Below are positions 24,299 to 32,403 of a stretch of 64,000 bases of DNA, in pieces; the first letter of the stretch is position 1; the number at the start of each line of letters is the position of its first letter. The stretch covers positions 372,001 through 436,000 of the forward strand of contig JADJWY010000008.1 of assembly GCA_016716085.1 (NCBI GenBank), read 5' to 3'. Under the pieces are notes generated by a model, which had not been told where the DNA came from, searched no databases, and saw only the letters and a program-made list of their open reading frames with translations. This DNA comes from Hahellaceae bacterium. GTDB lineage: Bacteria; Pseudomonadota; Gammaproteobacteria; Pseudomonadales; Oleiphilaceae. The position numbers and the translations under genes are program-made.

Positions 24299-25735
24299 TT
24301 AACGCTCCTGTCGGGTAAGGATGAAGACATGGGAGGCGGGAATGCCCACCTGCGCCGCCACGGAATACCATCCACTGAGTCGATCCCGCGTATGCGCATC
24401 GTCCGCAGGGGCGCCTTCAGGATCAATCAGCGCCAGCCAGTGGGCAGCCTTGGGGGTGTGCGCCTTGATATCGGAGAGCAGGCGCTGCAGGCCACGATCT
24501 GCCGTGCGCTGGAGGTCGGAGACAATGACCAGCGGGTGATCCGGGTGCTGTGCCAGGGTTGCCAGAAGCGCGGCGCGGGAGGCACGGTCATTGATACTGC
24601 CCAATCCCTTGTCCTGTGGCCAGCCCCGAGGCGGCCACTGTGAGGTGTCGGTGAGTTCCAGTCCAAGCCAGTGGGCGTTATCCGGCGGTGGGACCTGATC
24701 CGGTGTGGGCGCCTGCGTGGACTTTAGTGCCTTGTCCAGCCCCTGGCCCGGGTCAGGATCGACAATGCCCAGTTGCAGGTGTGCCGGGGCCAGCCGCTGC
24801 CGCAAACCCACATAGTAGGGCGCTTCGAGGTGCAACGTTCGTTGTGCACGCAGTCGTCGCCATTGCCAGTAGGACAGCCCTAACGCCAGTCCGCGCAAAA
24901 GAATACCGTAGATCAGCAGGCTGCTGAGCAGGAGAGAGGCCCAGGCATGACGCGCCTCAACCGGCAGACTGTCGGCCTGCCGGTGGCTCAGCGCGACGGT
25001 ATCGGCATCCGGAACGACAAAACCCATAAGGGAGGGCAGCGCACCCAGGCCGCGGGTCAGTTGCTGAAAGGCTGATTCTGACAGCAGGGTGGTCTCCCAG
25101 ATAAAGTCATACTGGCGTGCAGATAGCATGAGCAGGGTGCTCAACAGCCCGCCACACAGGAAGGCCAGCCAGATACTGTGCGAGAGGATGCTCAAACGCC
25201 AGAAACCCTGTCTGCCCTGAAAGTACAGCATCAACCAGCCCTGGTAAACGGTTCGACGCGGTGCATCGGTGGTCAATCCTGCCAGCGCTCGTTTGAATAC
25301 GGTGCGCCAGGTAAACGGTAAGAGTGAATCGGTATCGCGTACTCGCCAGAGAAGCCCAATGCACCAAAGCGAGAACATGAGTAAATGAGTGCCCAGCAGC
25401 AGAAGAAGTAACCAGAAGAAATTGACGACCTGTCCGCCGTCTGGAAAGGCCTGCAAGCCGGCAAAGGCACCGAGCACGCCAAAAACAAGACAGGCGACGA
25501 TGTTGGTGCGCTGCAGCACCCGTTGAGCCTGCCGCAGCAAGGGCTCCAGTGCCCAGTCGCGGCTAAGGTCTCGGGCACGCTGCCGTAATTTTTCGTCAAA
25601 GCTCAGTTGACGCGCCGCGAGGTCGTCATCCAGGGTCGATGCAATCGGGGCGTGTGTGGCGGATTCTTCGAGGTGGCGAATCAGCTCTATCTGTTCGTAG
25701 TCAGAAATGAAATTCAGGTCGTGTTGCCGTGCCAT
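24299..25735 (-). CDS. DUF2868 domain membrane protein
   Basis: This 478-residue protein has hydrophobic helices near 75-95, 105-130, 190-210 and 265-290. A cytoplasmic C-terminal domain (about 310-478) carries HPDHPLVIVSDLQRTADRGL, and VIVSDLQ resembles a Rossmann-like strand and loop. It is the upstream partner of the DUF3482 GTPase gene, spaced by 5 bp. The pair is recognised as a conserved two-gene unit in Gammaproteobacteria, but the function of DUF2868 is unknown. The starting region ARQHDLNFISDYEQIELI is typical of the family, which supports the ATG at 25735. Confidence 0.85.
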   Translation of the reverse strand: MARQHDLNFISDYEQIELIRHLEESATHAPIASTLDDDLAARQLSFDEKLRQRARDLSRDWALEPLLRQAQRVLQRTNIVACLVFGVLGAFAGLQAFPDGGQVVNFFWLLLLLLGTHLLMFSLWCIGLLWRVRDTDSLLPFTWRTVFKRALAGLTTDAPRRTVYQGWLMLYFQGRQGFWRLSILSHSIWLAFLCGGLLSTLLMLSARQYDFIWETTLLSESAFQQLTRGLGALPSLMGFVVPDADTVALSHRQADSLPVEARHAWASLLLSSLLIYGILLRGLALGLSYWQWRRLRAQRTLHLEAPYYVGLRQRLAPAHLQLGIVDPDPGQGLDKALKSTQAPTPDQVPPPDNAHWLGLELTDTSQWPPRGWPQDKGLGSINDRASRAALLATLAQHPDHPLVIVSDLQRTADRGLQRLLSDIKAHTPKAAHWLALIDPEGAPADDAHTRDRLSGWYSVAAQVGIPASHVFILTRQER

Positions 25736-25846
25736 GCCGTGTGTTGTGAGCCGTGCAAAAGCACTGAGTATAAGCGGTAGTACCCGGAGGTTGGCAAGTT
25801 AAGGACCGGTGCCTTACTCGGTACCGGTCTTGGTGGTGCTTGGAAC

Positions 25847-26774
25847 TCAGTCCCCCCGATCAGCGATATAGTCGGTAATCGCGGCGTAGAATTCCAGTTC
25901 GTCGAAGGTGTCAGGCCCGACACCGATCACATCCAGGTGATCCTGATTGATCACGTAGGAGATCGAGGTCATCTGCGTAGAATTTGGCGCGTTGATGTTG
26001 GTGACGGTGCCTGTGCCGGTGCGCAGGTAAACGTTGTCCAGACAGCCCGTGCAAGAAACCCATTCTAAGCGATAGCCTTGTTGCTGGGAGTTGATTCCGA
26101 CCACGCCGTCATCGTCCCGGTCGCCCGCATTGCCGTTGCCAGCGCCTGCGGCGCCGTCATTGTCGCAGTCGTCAGCGCAATAGCCATTACCATCGATGTC
26201 ATACAGCACATTGGACACCAGCCAGAGCGCCGGGTTCACGGCTGCGCCGTTCTGGGCGGTCATCAGTGAAACGGAGTTGGCAATCGTGGTCGTGGTGAGC
26301 GGGTAACTGGTATTGAACGCCTTCATGCCGGTGGTTACGCCATCGCTGCTGCTGTAATCGTTATACACGAGCTGCTTGAGGTTGGCGGCCGTGTCGTTAC
26401 CTGAGCCATAAACGACATTGCCGTAGTAGTTGGCCAGCACGCTCGTCAGTTGACTCAGGGCATAGTGATCCAGCACGTATTTGGCTACCGGAGAACCACG
26501 GTGGGGCGAAGACACGCTGACATGGGTTTTCACCACTGCACGCCCTTTGCGCTGCTGGAGCAATTTAGCCGCTTTGCGGGTATCGATACCGCCCTGAGAG
26601 TGCGACACCACGTTCACGTAGGTCGCGCCGCTGGAGGCCATATAGCTTTCAATGTTATTCGCGAGCTGAGTGCCGCGAACTTCAGAGTTATGCAGTGGCG
26701 TAACGGCCGAGATATAGCTCTTTTGCGACACGTTGATATCGCCGTTGCAGCTGCTTTTTTGCAGACACGTTCAT
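25847..26774 (-). pseudogene. Triacylglycerol lipase, 5' deleted and out of frame with its start
   Basis: A 294-codon frame encodes most of an alpha/beta-hydrolase lipase. It has HNSEVRGTQLANNI, the nucleophile elbow VVSHSQGG, SSPHRGSPVAKYVL and an Asp-rich DGNGYCADDCDNDGAAG insertion, with HLDVIGVGPDTFDE near the end. The first part of the enzyme is missing: signal peptide, first beta-strand and VHG oxyanion region. Upstream, a normal AGAGG and ATG (26772-26774) open MNVSAKKQ in another frame, and the lipase frame reaches a stop there. A deletion has thus joined the original start to the middle of the gene. No exported or active enzyme is expected. The adjacent divergent chaperone gene supports the lipase call. 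Confidence 0.7.
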
Positions 26775-27057
26775 TTGGAGACCTCTTTACTATTGTTCTT
26801 GTTTCGAGTTATCAATGTTCAGGTTATTTGCGTTTATGTTCGAAAATGAACCTGTAGCCATCTTATGGCGGGTATTGTCGGACAATTGAGATCTAACGCA
26901 CAAATCTGAAAGGATGGAGTTCGGGCGGGAGTCGGCTTCTGGCTATAGTGAGCGCACAAAGTCCCACATTTTTGGCGTGCAGGCGGCGTTGCAATTGAAA
27001 CGGGGCAGCTTGCCGGTTATTAAAAAAATTATTAATAAAAACAACAAGAGTTCGGTC

Positions 27058-28104
27058 GTGAAAAATAAAGCGGTTCAGATAGCGTTGGTGCTTGGTGTGA
27101 TTGTGAGTGTCGGGCTGTGGTGGGGACATGAGGACGCCATAAGCCCGGTTGAAACTGTGGCGGCAGATACCCCGCAGCCTGACTCTGCGGTAAGTGCCCC
27201 TAATGACACACCTCCCGCAGTAAGGTCAGGTGCTTCGGCAACGTATTCAGATCGTGCCAGCGACGAGATGGTGGCTCTGAGTGCCGGTCTTCGCGACAAA
27301 TACCTGACCACCATCACGCATGCCAAAATTCAGGTTCATGTCCTGGAAAAAATGATGGATTTGCTCAAGTCCGTCTATGGTGCGGACTGGCCGAGCCATA
27401 TGGAAGAACTGATACGCCTCACCTTTCCAGAATGGGCGGAGGCGCTTCTACTCCGATTCCAGAATCTACAGGCCTATTATGAGTGGTCCAAAGACGCCCG
27501 TTTTGATCTTGCGGCGATGTCAGACCAGGATCGCCGTCAGACCATGTGGGAACGCCGTAAGGCGCTTTTCGGCGATGATGCGCTGATCATCTGGCAGGGA
27601 CAGCTGAGGACGGAGCAGATGCAGGATGTCGTCAAGAGCCTCAATGAAGCCACCAGTATGCCGCTGGCTGAAAAAATGGATACTTATTTCTCGCAGCTGC
27701 AGTCTATCTATCAAGACGAGGCCCCGGCTGCGATCTCCCGCCACCGGCAGGAGGTCATGGATCATTTCCTGACGGTTGACGCCGTTCAGCAGAATCTGCA
27801 TGGCCTGTCGGCCGATGCGCGCCATCAGCATCTGCGCCAGTTGCGCGAAAAAGTCGGGTTGGACAATGATGCGCTGAATCGCTGGGATCAACTGGATGCC
27901 GAACGTGACCAGCGTTGGCTAAAAGGCAAAGACTACATGCAAAAACGAAATAAACTCGCGCAAACGCTTGTGGGTGCAGCTCTGGATGACAAGCTGCAGT
28001 CGCTCCAGAACAGTGAGTTTGGTGAAGAAGCTGACATCATTCGCAATGAAGAAGCCAGTGGCTATTTTCGTTATGAAGGTGAGCAGCAATACGGGATTAA
28101 TTAA
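27058..28104 (+). CDS. Lipase secretion chaperone (Lif family)
   Basis: This is a 348-residue protein from GTG 27058, which puts the membrane anchor (AVQIALVLGVIVSVGLWW) at the N-terminus. AAGAG lies 7 bases upstream. An ATG at 26914 would add 48 unlikely residues and has its AAAGG directly against the start. A helical repeat body follows, with RRKALFGDDA, EKMDTYFSQLQSIY and the tail LDNDALNRWDQLDAERDQRW that resemble steric foldases of class I/II lipases. The N-terminal RxxFDY motif of the family is not seen, so it is divergent. Anchored in the inner membrane, it would fold lipase in the periplasm before type II secretion. It is divergent from the lipase relic. Confidence 0.62.
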   Translation: MKNKAVQIALVLGVIVSVGLWWGHEDAISPVETVAADTPQPDSAVSAPNDTPPAVRSGASATYSDRASDEMVALSAGLRDKYLTTITHAKIQVHVLEKMMDLLKSVYGADWPSHMEELIRLTFPEWAEALLLRFQNLQAYYEWSKDARFDLAAMSDQDRRQTMWERRKALFGDDALIIWQGQLRTEQMQDVVKSLNEATSMPLAEKMDTYFSQLQSIYQDEAPAAISRHRQEVMDHFLTVDAVQQNLHGLSADARHQHLRQLREKVGLDNDALNRWDQLDAERDQRWLKGKDYMQKRNKLAQTLVGAALDDKLQSLQNSEFGEEADIIRNEEASGYFRYEGEQQYGIN

Positions 28105-28370
28105 TTTCCGTATTGTGATTCGACTGTCAGGGCACGGACAGCCCACTCTGCTTGCAAGCGATCCAACGTCCCTGTCGCCTGCAATGCCGCGATCACGATG
28201 TCATTGGCATAACCCGTGCCGTCGGCTGACGACCACGGGGACGCCGCATCTTCAACCCCGATAATCCACGGAGATTCCACTGCTTTTGCGTTCAGCGCAG
28301 GCGCAATAAGCATCAGGCCGGTTATCAGAAAACTCGAAATAAAATGCTGCACATTGGTTCGAGGATGCAT
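28101..28370 (-). CDS. Exported fragment resembling the start of a solute-binding protein
   Basis: This 89-residue product has a clear signal peptide (SSFLITGLMLIAPALNAKA). The following WIIGVEDAASPWSSADGTGY and ANDIVIAALQA look like the first lobe of a family 3 periplasmic binding protein. Complete relatives are about 230-280 residues. The last 20 residues (RLQAEWAVRALTV) do not continue the fold. The gene therefore seems truncated at its 3' end, where it overlaps the chaperone gene by 4 bp on the opposite strand. It may be a relic that still yields a short exported peptide. Confidence 0.45.
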   Translation of the reverse strand: MHPRTNVQHFISSFLITGLMLIAPALNAKAVESPWIIGVEDAASPWSSADGTGYANDIVIAALQATGTLDRLQAEWAVRALTVESQYGN

Positions 28371-28409
28371 GTAATCAGGTTGCTCTGTGTGAACTTGTTC
28401 ACAGTGTAG

Positions 28410-28556
28410 CGCAAAGGACTGGTTCCATCTGTAGATGCGCCTTTAGGCGATTTTTATATAGCAGGTGAGGGACAAGTGAGCAGTATGGGTACCCTTGAGG
28501 CAATTGGCGTGAAGATCGACGGACTCAATGTGGTCCTACGCGGGACGGCTCCCTAG
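28410..28556 (+). pseudogene. C-terminal remnant, first copy of a repeated tail (DUF6160-like)
   Basis: An open frame after a TAG at 28407 encodes GDFYIAGEGQVSSMGTLEAI followed by a tail ending VVLRGTAP. It has no start codon with a ribosome-binding site. The tail aligns with the end of the gene at 28672-28983 (GQ-SS-G--E-IG--IDGL). The repeated beta-strand style resembles the glycine/aspartate-rich surface or pilus-like DUF6160 proteins of marine Gammaproteobacteria, but that family call is tentative. Confidence 0.45.
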
Positions 28557-28671
28557 CGTGTATTGTGTGATTCTGTTCACGGTACACCCCATACACGTAG
28601 TTCTATATGAGGATGCTATGTCCACGTGTTGAGCAAAAAATAATCCATATCTCAAAACAAATACGGTAGCG

Positions 28672-28983
28672 TTGGGAGATCCTGCGGGCGGCTCAGGTAG
28701 CCCTGTTTTCGGTGGATTTGTGGCACGTGATATTCAGTTGGCAGGGGGGGGGGATACATTTATTGATGCGGTGAGTGACAGTGCAGCGCGTTTAGCCGGT
28801 GCTCCGCTGGACCAAACGGGCGGTATAGGCATCAGTTTTGCGAATTCAAATATGAGTATGCGAGTCGGTGATGTTGGATTCTATCTGTCGGGCGTGGGGC
28901 AGACCAGCAGTATTGGTGCTGCAGAGGTTATCGGATTTAATATCGATGGCCTGGATATTGTCATGCGAGGAAACGGACTTTAA
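28672..28983 (+). pseudogene. C-terminal remnant, second copy, with a poly-G tract
   Basis: The frame is open from 28632 but has only a TTG (28672) as a possible start and no good ribosome-binding site. It encodes FGGFVARDIQLAGGGDTF, MSMRVGDVGFYLSGVGQTSS and the tail EVIGFNIDGLDIVMRGNGL. It is paralogous to the fragment at 28410-28556. A run of ten G at 28744-28753 lies within the frame. It looks like the last third of a larger exported beta-rich protein whose 5' part has been lost. Confidence 0.45.
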
Positions 28984-29052
28984 TCGTGTAGGCCCACGGC
29001 AGCTGAGGGTGAGTTCCAACCTATTCGATTTGTGATGGCGACACGCGGTAAT

Positions 29053-29080
29053 GGGGTGGCGAGGTTACCGCCCCTTTACC
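29053..29080 (+). terminator. Possible hairpin after the 28672-28983 fragment
   Basis: GGGGTGG (29053-29059) can pair with CCGCCCC (29068-29074), with one G-U pair in RNA. A short TTT follows. It lies 70 bp after the fragment and just before the convergent lipoprotein gene end. The U-tract is poor, so termination is uncertain. Confidence 0.3.
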
Positions 29081-29099
29081 CTGCTTTATAATAAGGCGA

Positions 29100-30188
29100 T
29101 CATCTCAAATCAAAGGTAAAGTCACCCTCTAGCTTGCCCATATTGAAAATCGTCAGATCAAAGGTAGCCGTTGCATGTCGTTCGCTGACACTGGTAATTG
29201 AAACGGTTCCGCTTTCGGCATAGTGGACAATTTCCTGTCCAGGAGGAGCGGGTACGCCCGGTCTGATGGGAAACTCTGTCGAGAGCACCGAAACAGTGAC
29301 GCCTCTATCATTAGGGCCATGTGCGTTGTTGACGGTGTATTCACCTGCATCCAGCTTCTTCTTGGGAAACGAGAAGTTGAGCAGTACTGAAGTATCCCGG
29401 TAGGGTGCTCTCACTTCGACGATCTCAAAGTCCTCTTTGGCTGACGGCATGCCGGGGCTTGAAGGGTAGGTCACCAAGCTGTCAATTTGAAAGCGACTGC
29501 CGCAGACATCGCTTGTTGCGCTCAGATTTTCGCCGGCATCGGCAACAAAGTTCAGAGATCCTTGATGAAAGCCTGATTGGGTAGATAGCTTGGTAAAAGA
29601 TACCGTGCCGACATCATTACCATGACATCGGGCGTCTATTCGGAAATGGGAATCCGAAATGATGTAGTAGTCCAGATCCAATGGCGCATCACATACGGTT
29701 TCGTCAATGTCGTTACCATTATCTGAAACAGGAATGGATAAACGATTGAACTGATCAAGGGTCAGAGCTTCCGAACCAAATTGGAAGCAGTCTTTGATGG
29801 CAATATGAGTATCGTCCACATAGTTCCATGCCAGGACACTGTTGATTTTGATTTGAGATTCAACATCTCTGGCAATGGTGGTGTCCATATCGACACTTTC
29901 CTGCTGGTGATCCAGGTGATGAAAATCGCTGGTCAGCCTCCAGACGCCGCTTCGTTCGGCTAATCTGAAAGCGTCCGATGTGACGTTGACACCTTGCTCT
30001 TCCGGCGTTGTTTCAGAGGAGTCGTTCCGGGGATCCTCTGGTTCGCCACCATTGTTCGTGGCATCGGACACTTCCGTCGGAATTTTGTCGCTGGGTGCCC
30101 CCGACCCTCCGCTTCCACAGGCGACAAGCGACAATAACAAGGGGCTAATTGCAGAAACAAGTACGATAGGCTTGATAGGTGTTTTCAT
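29100..30188 (-). CDS. Lipoprotein of unknown function
   Basis: This is a 362-residue protein from ATG at 30186-30188 (MKTPIKP). A lipoprotein signal ends in the lipobox LVAC followed by GSGGSG, so the mature Cys should be lipidated. The +2 residue is Gly, which favours the outer membrane. A low-complexity linker rich in Pro, Asp, Glu and Ser (about 30-70) precedes a probable beta-sandwich domain with four or more cysteines (KDCFQFG, ETVCDAP, DARCHGND, SDVCGSR) that could form disulfides. No family was recognised. It stands alone, and an alternative GTG four codons upstream is possible. Confidence 0.8.
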   Translation of the reverse strand: MKTPIKPIVLVSAISPLLLSLVACGSGGSGAPSDKIPTEVSDATNNGGEPEDPRNDSSETTPEEQGVNVTSDAFRLAERSGVWRLTSDFHHLDHQQESVDMDTTIARDVESQIKINSVLAWNYVDDTHIAIKDCFQFGSEALTLDQFNRLSIPVSDNGNDIDETVCDAPLDLDYYIISDSHFRIDARCHGNDVGTVSFTKLSTQSGFHQGSLNFVADAGENLSATSDVCGSRFQIDSLVTYPSSPGMPSAKEDFEIVEVRAPYRDTSVLLNFSFPKKKLDAGEYTVNNAHGPNDRGVTVSVLSTEFPIRPGVPAPPGQEIVHYAESGTVSITSVSERHATATFDLTIFNMGKLEGDFTFDLR

Positions 30189-30336
30189 AAGGTATCTCAC
30201 ATTCCCTGGTTGAGATCAGGCGCGAATTTCACCACAAATAGACAGAAGGGTAAAGCGGACTATTCCGACATACATTCGCCGCCATTGACCGCCCCGACTA
30301 TACTCAGAGGTGTCTCTAATACCGTAACGGCCAGAA

Positions 30337-31191
30337 ATGAAAAAGAAAATGCGCAAATTGCCCTTGGCCTTAACGCGGTTGAGGTTCACTCGTGGGTTAA
30401 CGTTCTTTATTTTCGTATTTTCGCTGGGGCTGGCCACCAAGGGATGGACGGAGTCGCGCTCCGACCTGCATTCGAATAAGACAGAGGCAAAACACGTCCT
30501 TGTCGCCAGTGATGACTGGCCCCCTCTATTAACGGAGGGGGCGCATGCGGGGGATGCCCCCATTGGTTTTATCGCTGACTTTTTTAAAGCGGCCAATGCT
30601 ATTCAAAATAGCATCGTATTCGATGTGGTGGTTATGCCTTTCAAGCGAATACAGCGCGAAGTGGCCCATGGAAATGTCGATGTCGTTGCAATGAAGAATA
30701 TAGCCTGGATGGGGGATCTGGCGCTTACGTCCAGCGAACCGGTTATTCATTCGGGGGACGTCTACATTGCGCTGGCAGAATCCGGCAGAACGCAAACCTT
30801 TTTTCAGGAGAAGTCAGAGCGGCAATGGGTTGGAGTAAACGGCTACCACTATGGCTTCGCAAATTTCAATTCTGATGCAGAGTACCTGCGTAAAAAATTT
30901 AACATTCAGTTGGTTACCAATAATTTTAGCGTGATCCGTATGATACTAAAGGGGAGGGCAGAGGTCGGGGTCGTGCCCGAGACGGTTTTGACGCATTTTA
31001 TGGAAACGAAGGGAATCAAACAGGATGCATTTCTCATCGGAAAAGCCTATGACTCTGAATATACGCTCTCACACCTCGTTCGTAAGAATGGACCCATCAG
31101 CGTGGATCAGATGAACGATATCATTCGTCAGTTGAGGGTGTCTGGTGAACTCAACGCGCTGGTGGATAAAATTACCTTAAAGCCACGTTGA
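30337..31191 (+). CDS. Periplasmic substrate-binding protein, family 3 (amino-acid-type fold)
   Basis: This 284-residue exported protein has a hydrophobic signal segment at about 20-38. It is followed by HVLVASDDWPPLLTEG, FIADFFKAAN and a C-terminal TLSHLVRKNGPISVDQMNDI. This is the two-lobed SBP_bac_3 fold, and the wording is like that of orphan binding proteins related to signalling rather than to ABC uptake. No permease or ATPase gene is adjacent. It is followed after 57 bp by a second protein of the same fold. A role with the nearby chemoreceptor, which faces the other way, is possible but unproven. Confidence 0.8.
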   Translation: MKKKMRKLPLALTRLRFTRGLTFFIFVFSLGLATKGWTESRSDLHSNKTEAKHVLVASDDWPPLLTEGAHAGDAPIGFIADFFKAANAIQNSIVFDVVVMPFKRIQREVAHGNVDVVAMKNIAWMGDLALTSSEPVIHSGDVYIALAESGRTQTFFQEKSERQWVGVNGYHYGFANFNSDAEYLRKKFNIQLVTNNFSVIRMILKGRAEVGVVPETVLTHFMETKGIKQDAFLIGKAYDSEYTLSHLVRKNGPISVDQMNDIIRQLRVSGELNALVDKITLKPR

Positions 31192-31219
31192 GCGGATCGC
31201 CAGATGCTCGCGTTTTTTT
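31190..31219 (+). terminator. Weak terminator-like hairpin and T-tract between two binding-protein genes
   Basis: GAGC (31190-31193) and GCTC (31206-31209) can pair around a 12-base loop and are followed by GCG and seven T (31213-31219). The stem is short. If it works, it would attenuate rather than fully stop transcription into the next gene. Confidence 0.25.
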
Positions 31220-31248
31220 GTGATGAGTAGAAACGGGGAATATCAGAC

Positions 31249-32037
31249 ATGCGATTGTCCAGTCGATTAAGGGTAGTGCTAGTGACGCTCATGGTAAGTG
31301 GCGTGTCTTTTCAGGTGCCGGCTGCTGAACCCAGCACATTAAACTACCTGATGGTGGATTCAAAGTCCCGACCGTTTCAGATTGAAGATGGTGAATTTGA
31401 GGGCGGCGACGGAATTATCACGGACATCGTTTATGCCTTGGTCAGCAATAGTCCCGAATTTCGGATAGAGTCGAACAGCTATCCTGTGCTGCGTGTTCAG
31501 AACATGATCCAGACCGGAAAGGTCAAAAACTGGATTGTCTACAACGCCAAGGTGTGGAATACCTTTGCAAAGGAAGGGCGGTTTCTGGATGTGCCCTTGT
31601 TTGAAGTCACCCATTCACTGGCCACCTGCAGTGATGTGCTCACCGAGATAACCTCGGGCGATGCCTTAAAAGGACATACCCTCGCTATCTTGAATGGCTT
31701 CGATTACCCTGAACTGGTGCCGCTGGAAGACGAGGGTGGTTTGAAACTTTTGCCTGTCGATACCTACCGGCCAGGATTTGAACTGGTCACGCGACAACGT
31801 GTTACCGGTTTTGTAGAGATGGACCTACGTCTTAAATACAATGCATCGCAGGCCAAAATACAAGCGGCATGTCTGCGCTACCTTGATCTTAGTCGGGTGA
31901 TTCCGCCCTTTAGCATTTATCTTGAAGTTGACCGCAACATGCCAGAGGATGTCGTCGGGCGACTGGAGAGCCGGCTGAAGCAGATGAAAGCCGAGGGTGA
32001 GATCGTCCGCATCGTTGATCGCTATATCAAACCTTGA
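31249..32037 (+). CDS. Periplasmic substrate-binding protein, family 3-like
   Basis: This is a 262-residue exported protein. The signal peptide (VVLVTLMVSGVSFQVPAAEP) is followed by a divergent SBP_bac_3 fold (DGEFEGGDGIITDIVYALV; a TLAILNGFDYPELVPL hinge strand) and a helical end ENRLKQMKAEG-like region. GGGGAA lies 8 bases before the ATG. Two cysteines (CSDVL near 125 and AACLRYL near 205) could form a disulfide. It is the second of two tandem but dissimilar binding-fold proteins without transport genes. Confidence 0.72.
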   Translation: MRLSSRLRVVLVTLMVSGVSFQVPAAEPSTLNYLMVDSKSRPFQIEDGEFEGGDGIITDIVYALVSNSPEFRIESNSYPVLRVQNMIQTGKVKNWIVYNAKVWNTFAKEGRFLDVPLFEVTHSLATCSDVLTEITSGDALKGHTLAILNGFDYPELVPLEDEGGLKLLPVDTYRPGFELVTRQRVTGFVEMDLRLKYNASQAKIQAACLRYLDLSRVIPPFSIYLEVDRNMPEDVVGRLESRLKQMKAEGEIVRIVDRYIKP

Positions 32038-32050
32038 TCGGAGGTCTCTT

Positions 32051-32343
32051 ATGGCAAACCGCATCGTAAGAAGATCGTCGACCCGGATGTTGGCGGTGTG
32101 ATACGCTGGGATAAAAACCAGCGCACCCTTTCAATCAGCGGCCAGATGGTCAAAACGGCCCCCAAAGGGGTAATGCGATTTTATTTTCGCGGCGTGACGG
32201 GGGGCGGCGAGACGGTAGTCCACGACACATCATTGTCTTTCCGGGGCGTGGGTCGCGAATTTCTGGATAAGCGCATTATTCCCCCGTATTCCAGTGAAGT
32301 GACCTGGACTCTGACAGGGGTTGAGTTTCTGCCGGCGCATTAA
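32051..32343 (+). pseudogene. Small unknown gene, apparently frameshifted after its start
   Basis: An ideal GGAGG (32040-32044) stands 6 bases before the ATG at 32051, but that frame stops after 16 codons at 32099. Another frame, overlapping from the same place, stays open to 32343. It encodes a compact beta-rich sequence (KIVDPDVGGVIRWDKNQRTL, EVTWTLTGVEFLPAH). The simplest reading is a small frameshifting change just after the start. Otherwise the gene begins at GTG 32098 and is only 81 residues. No family was recognised. Confidence 0.4.
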
Positions 32344-32403
32344 GGATATCCCTCAAAGAGATAGCGTCACTCCGTTGCCTGCTCTGCGGGCGCAGATGGA
32401 ACT

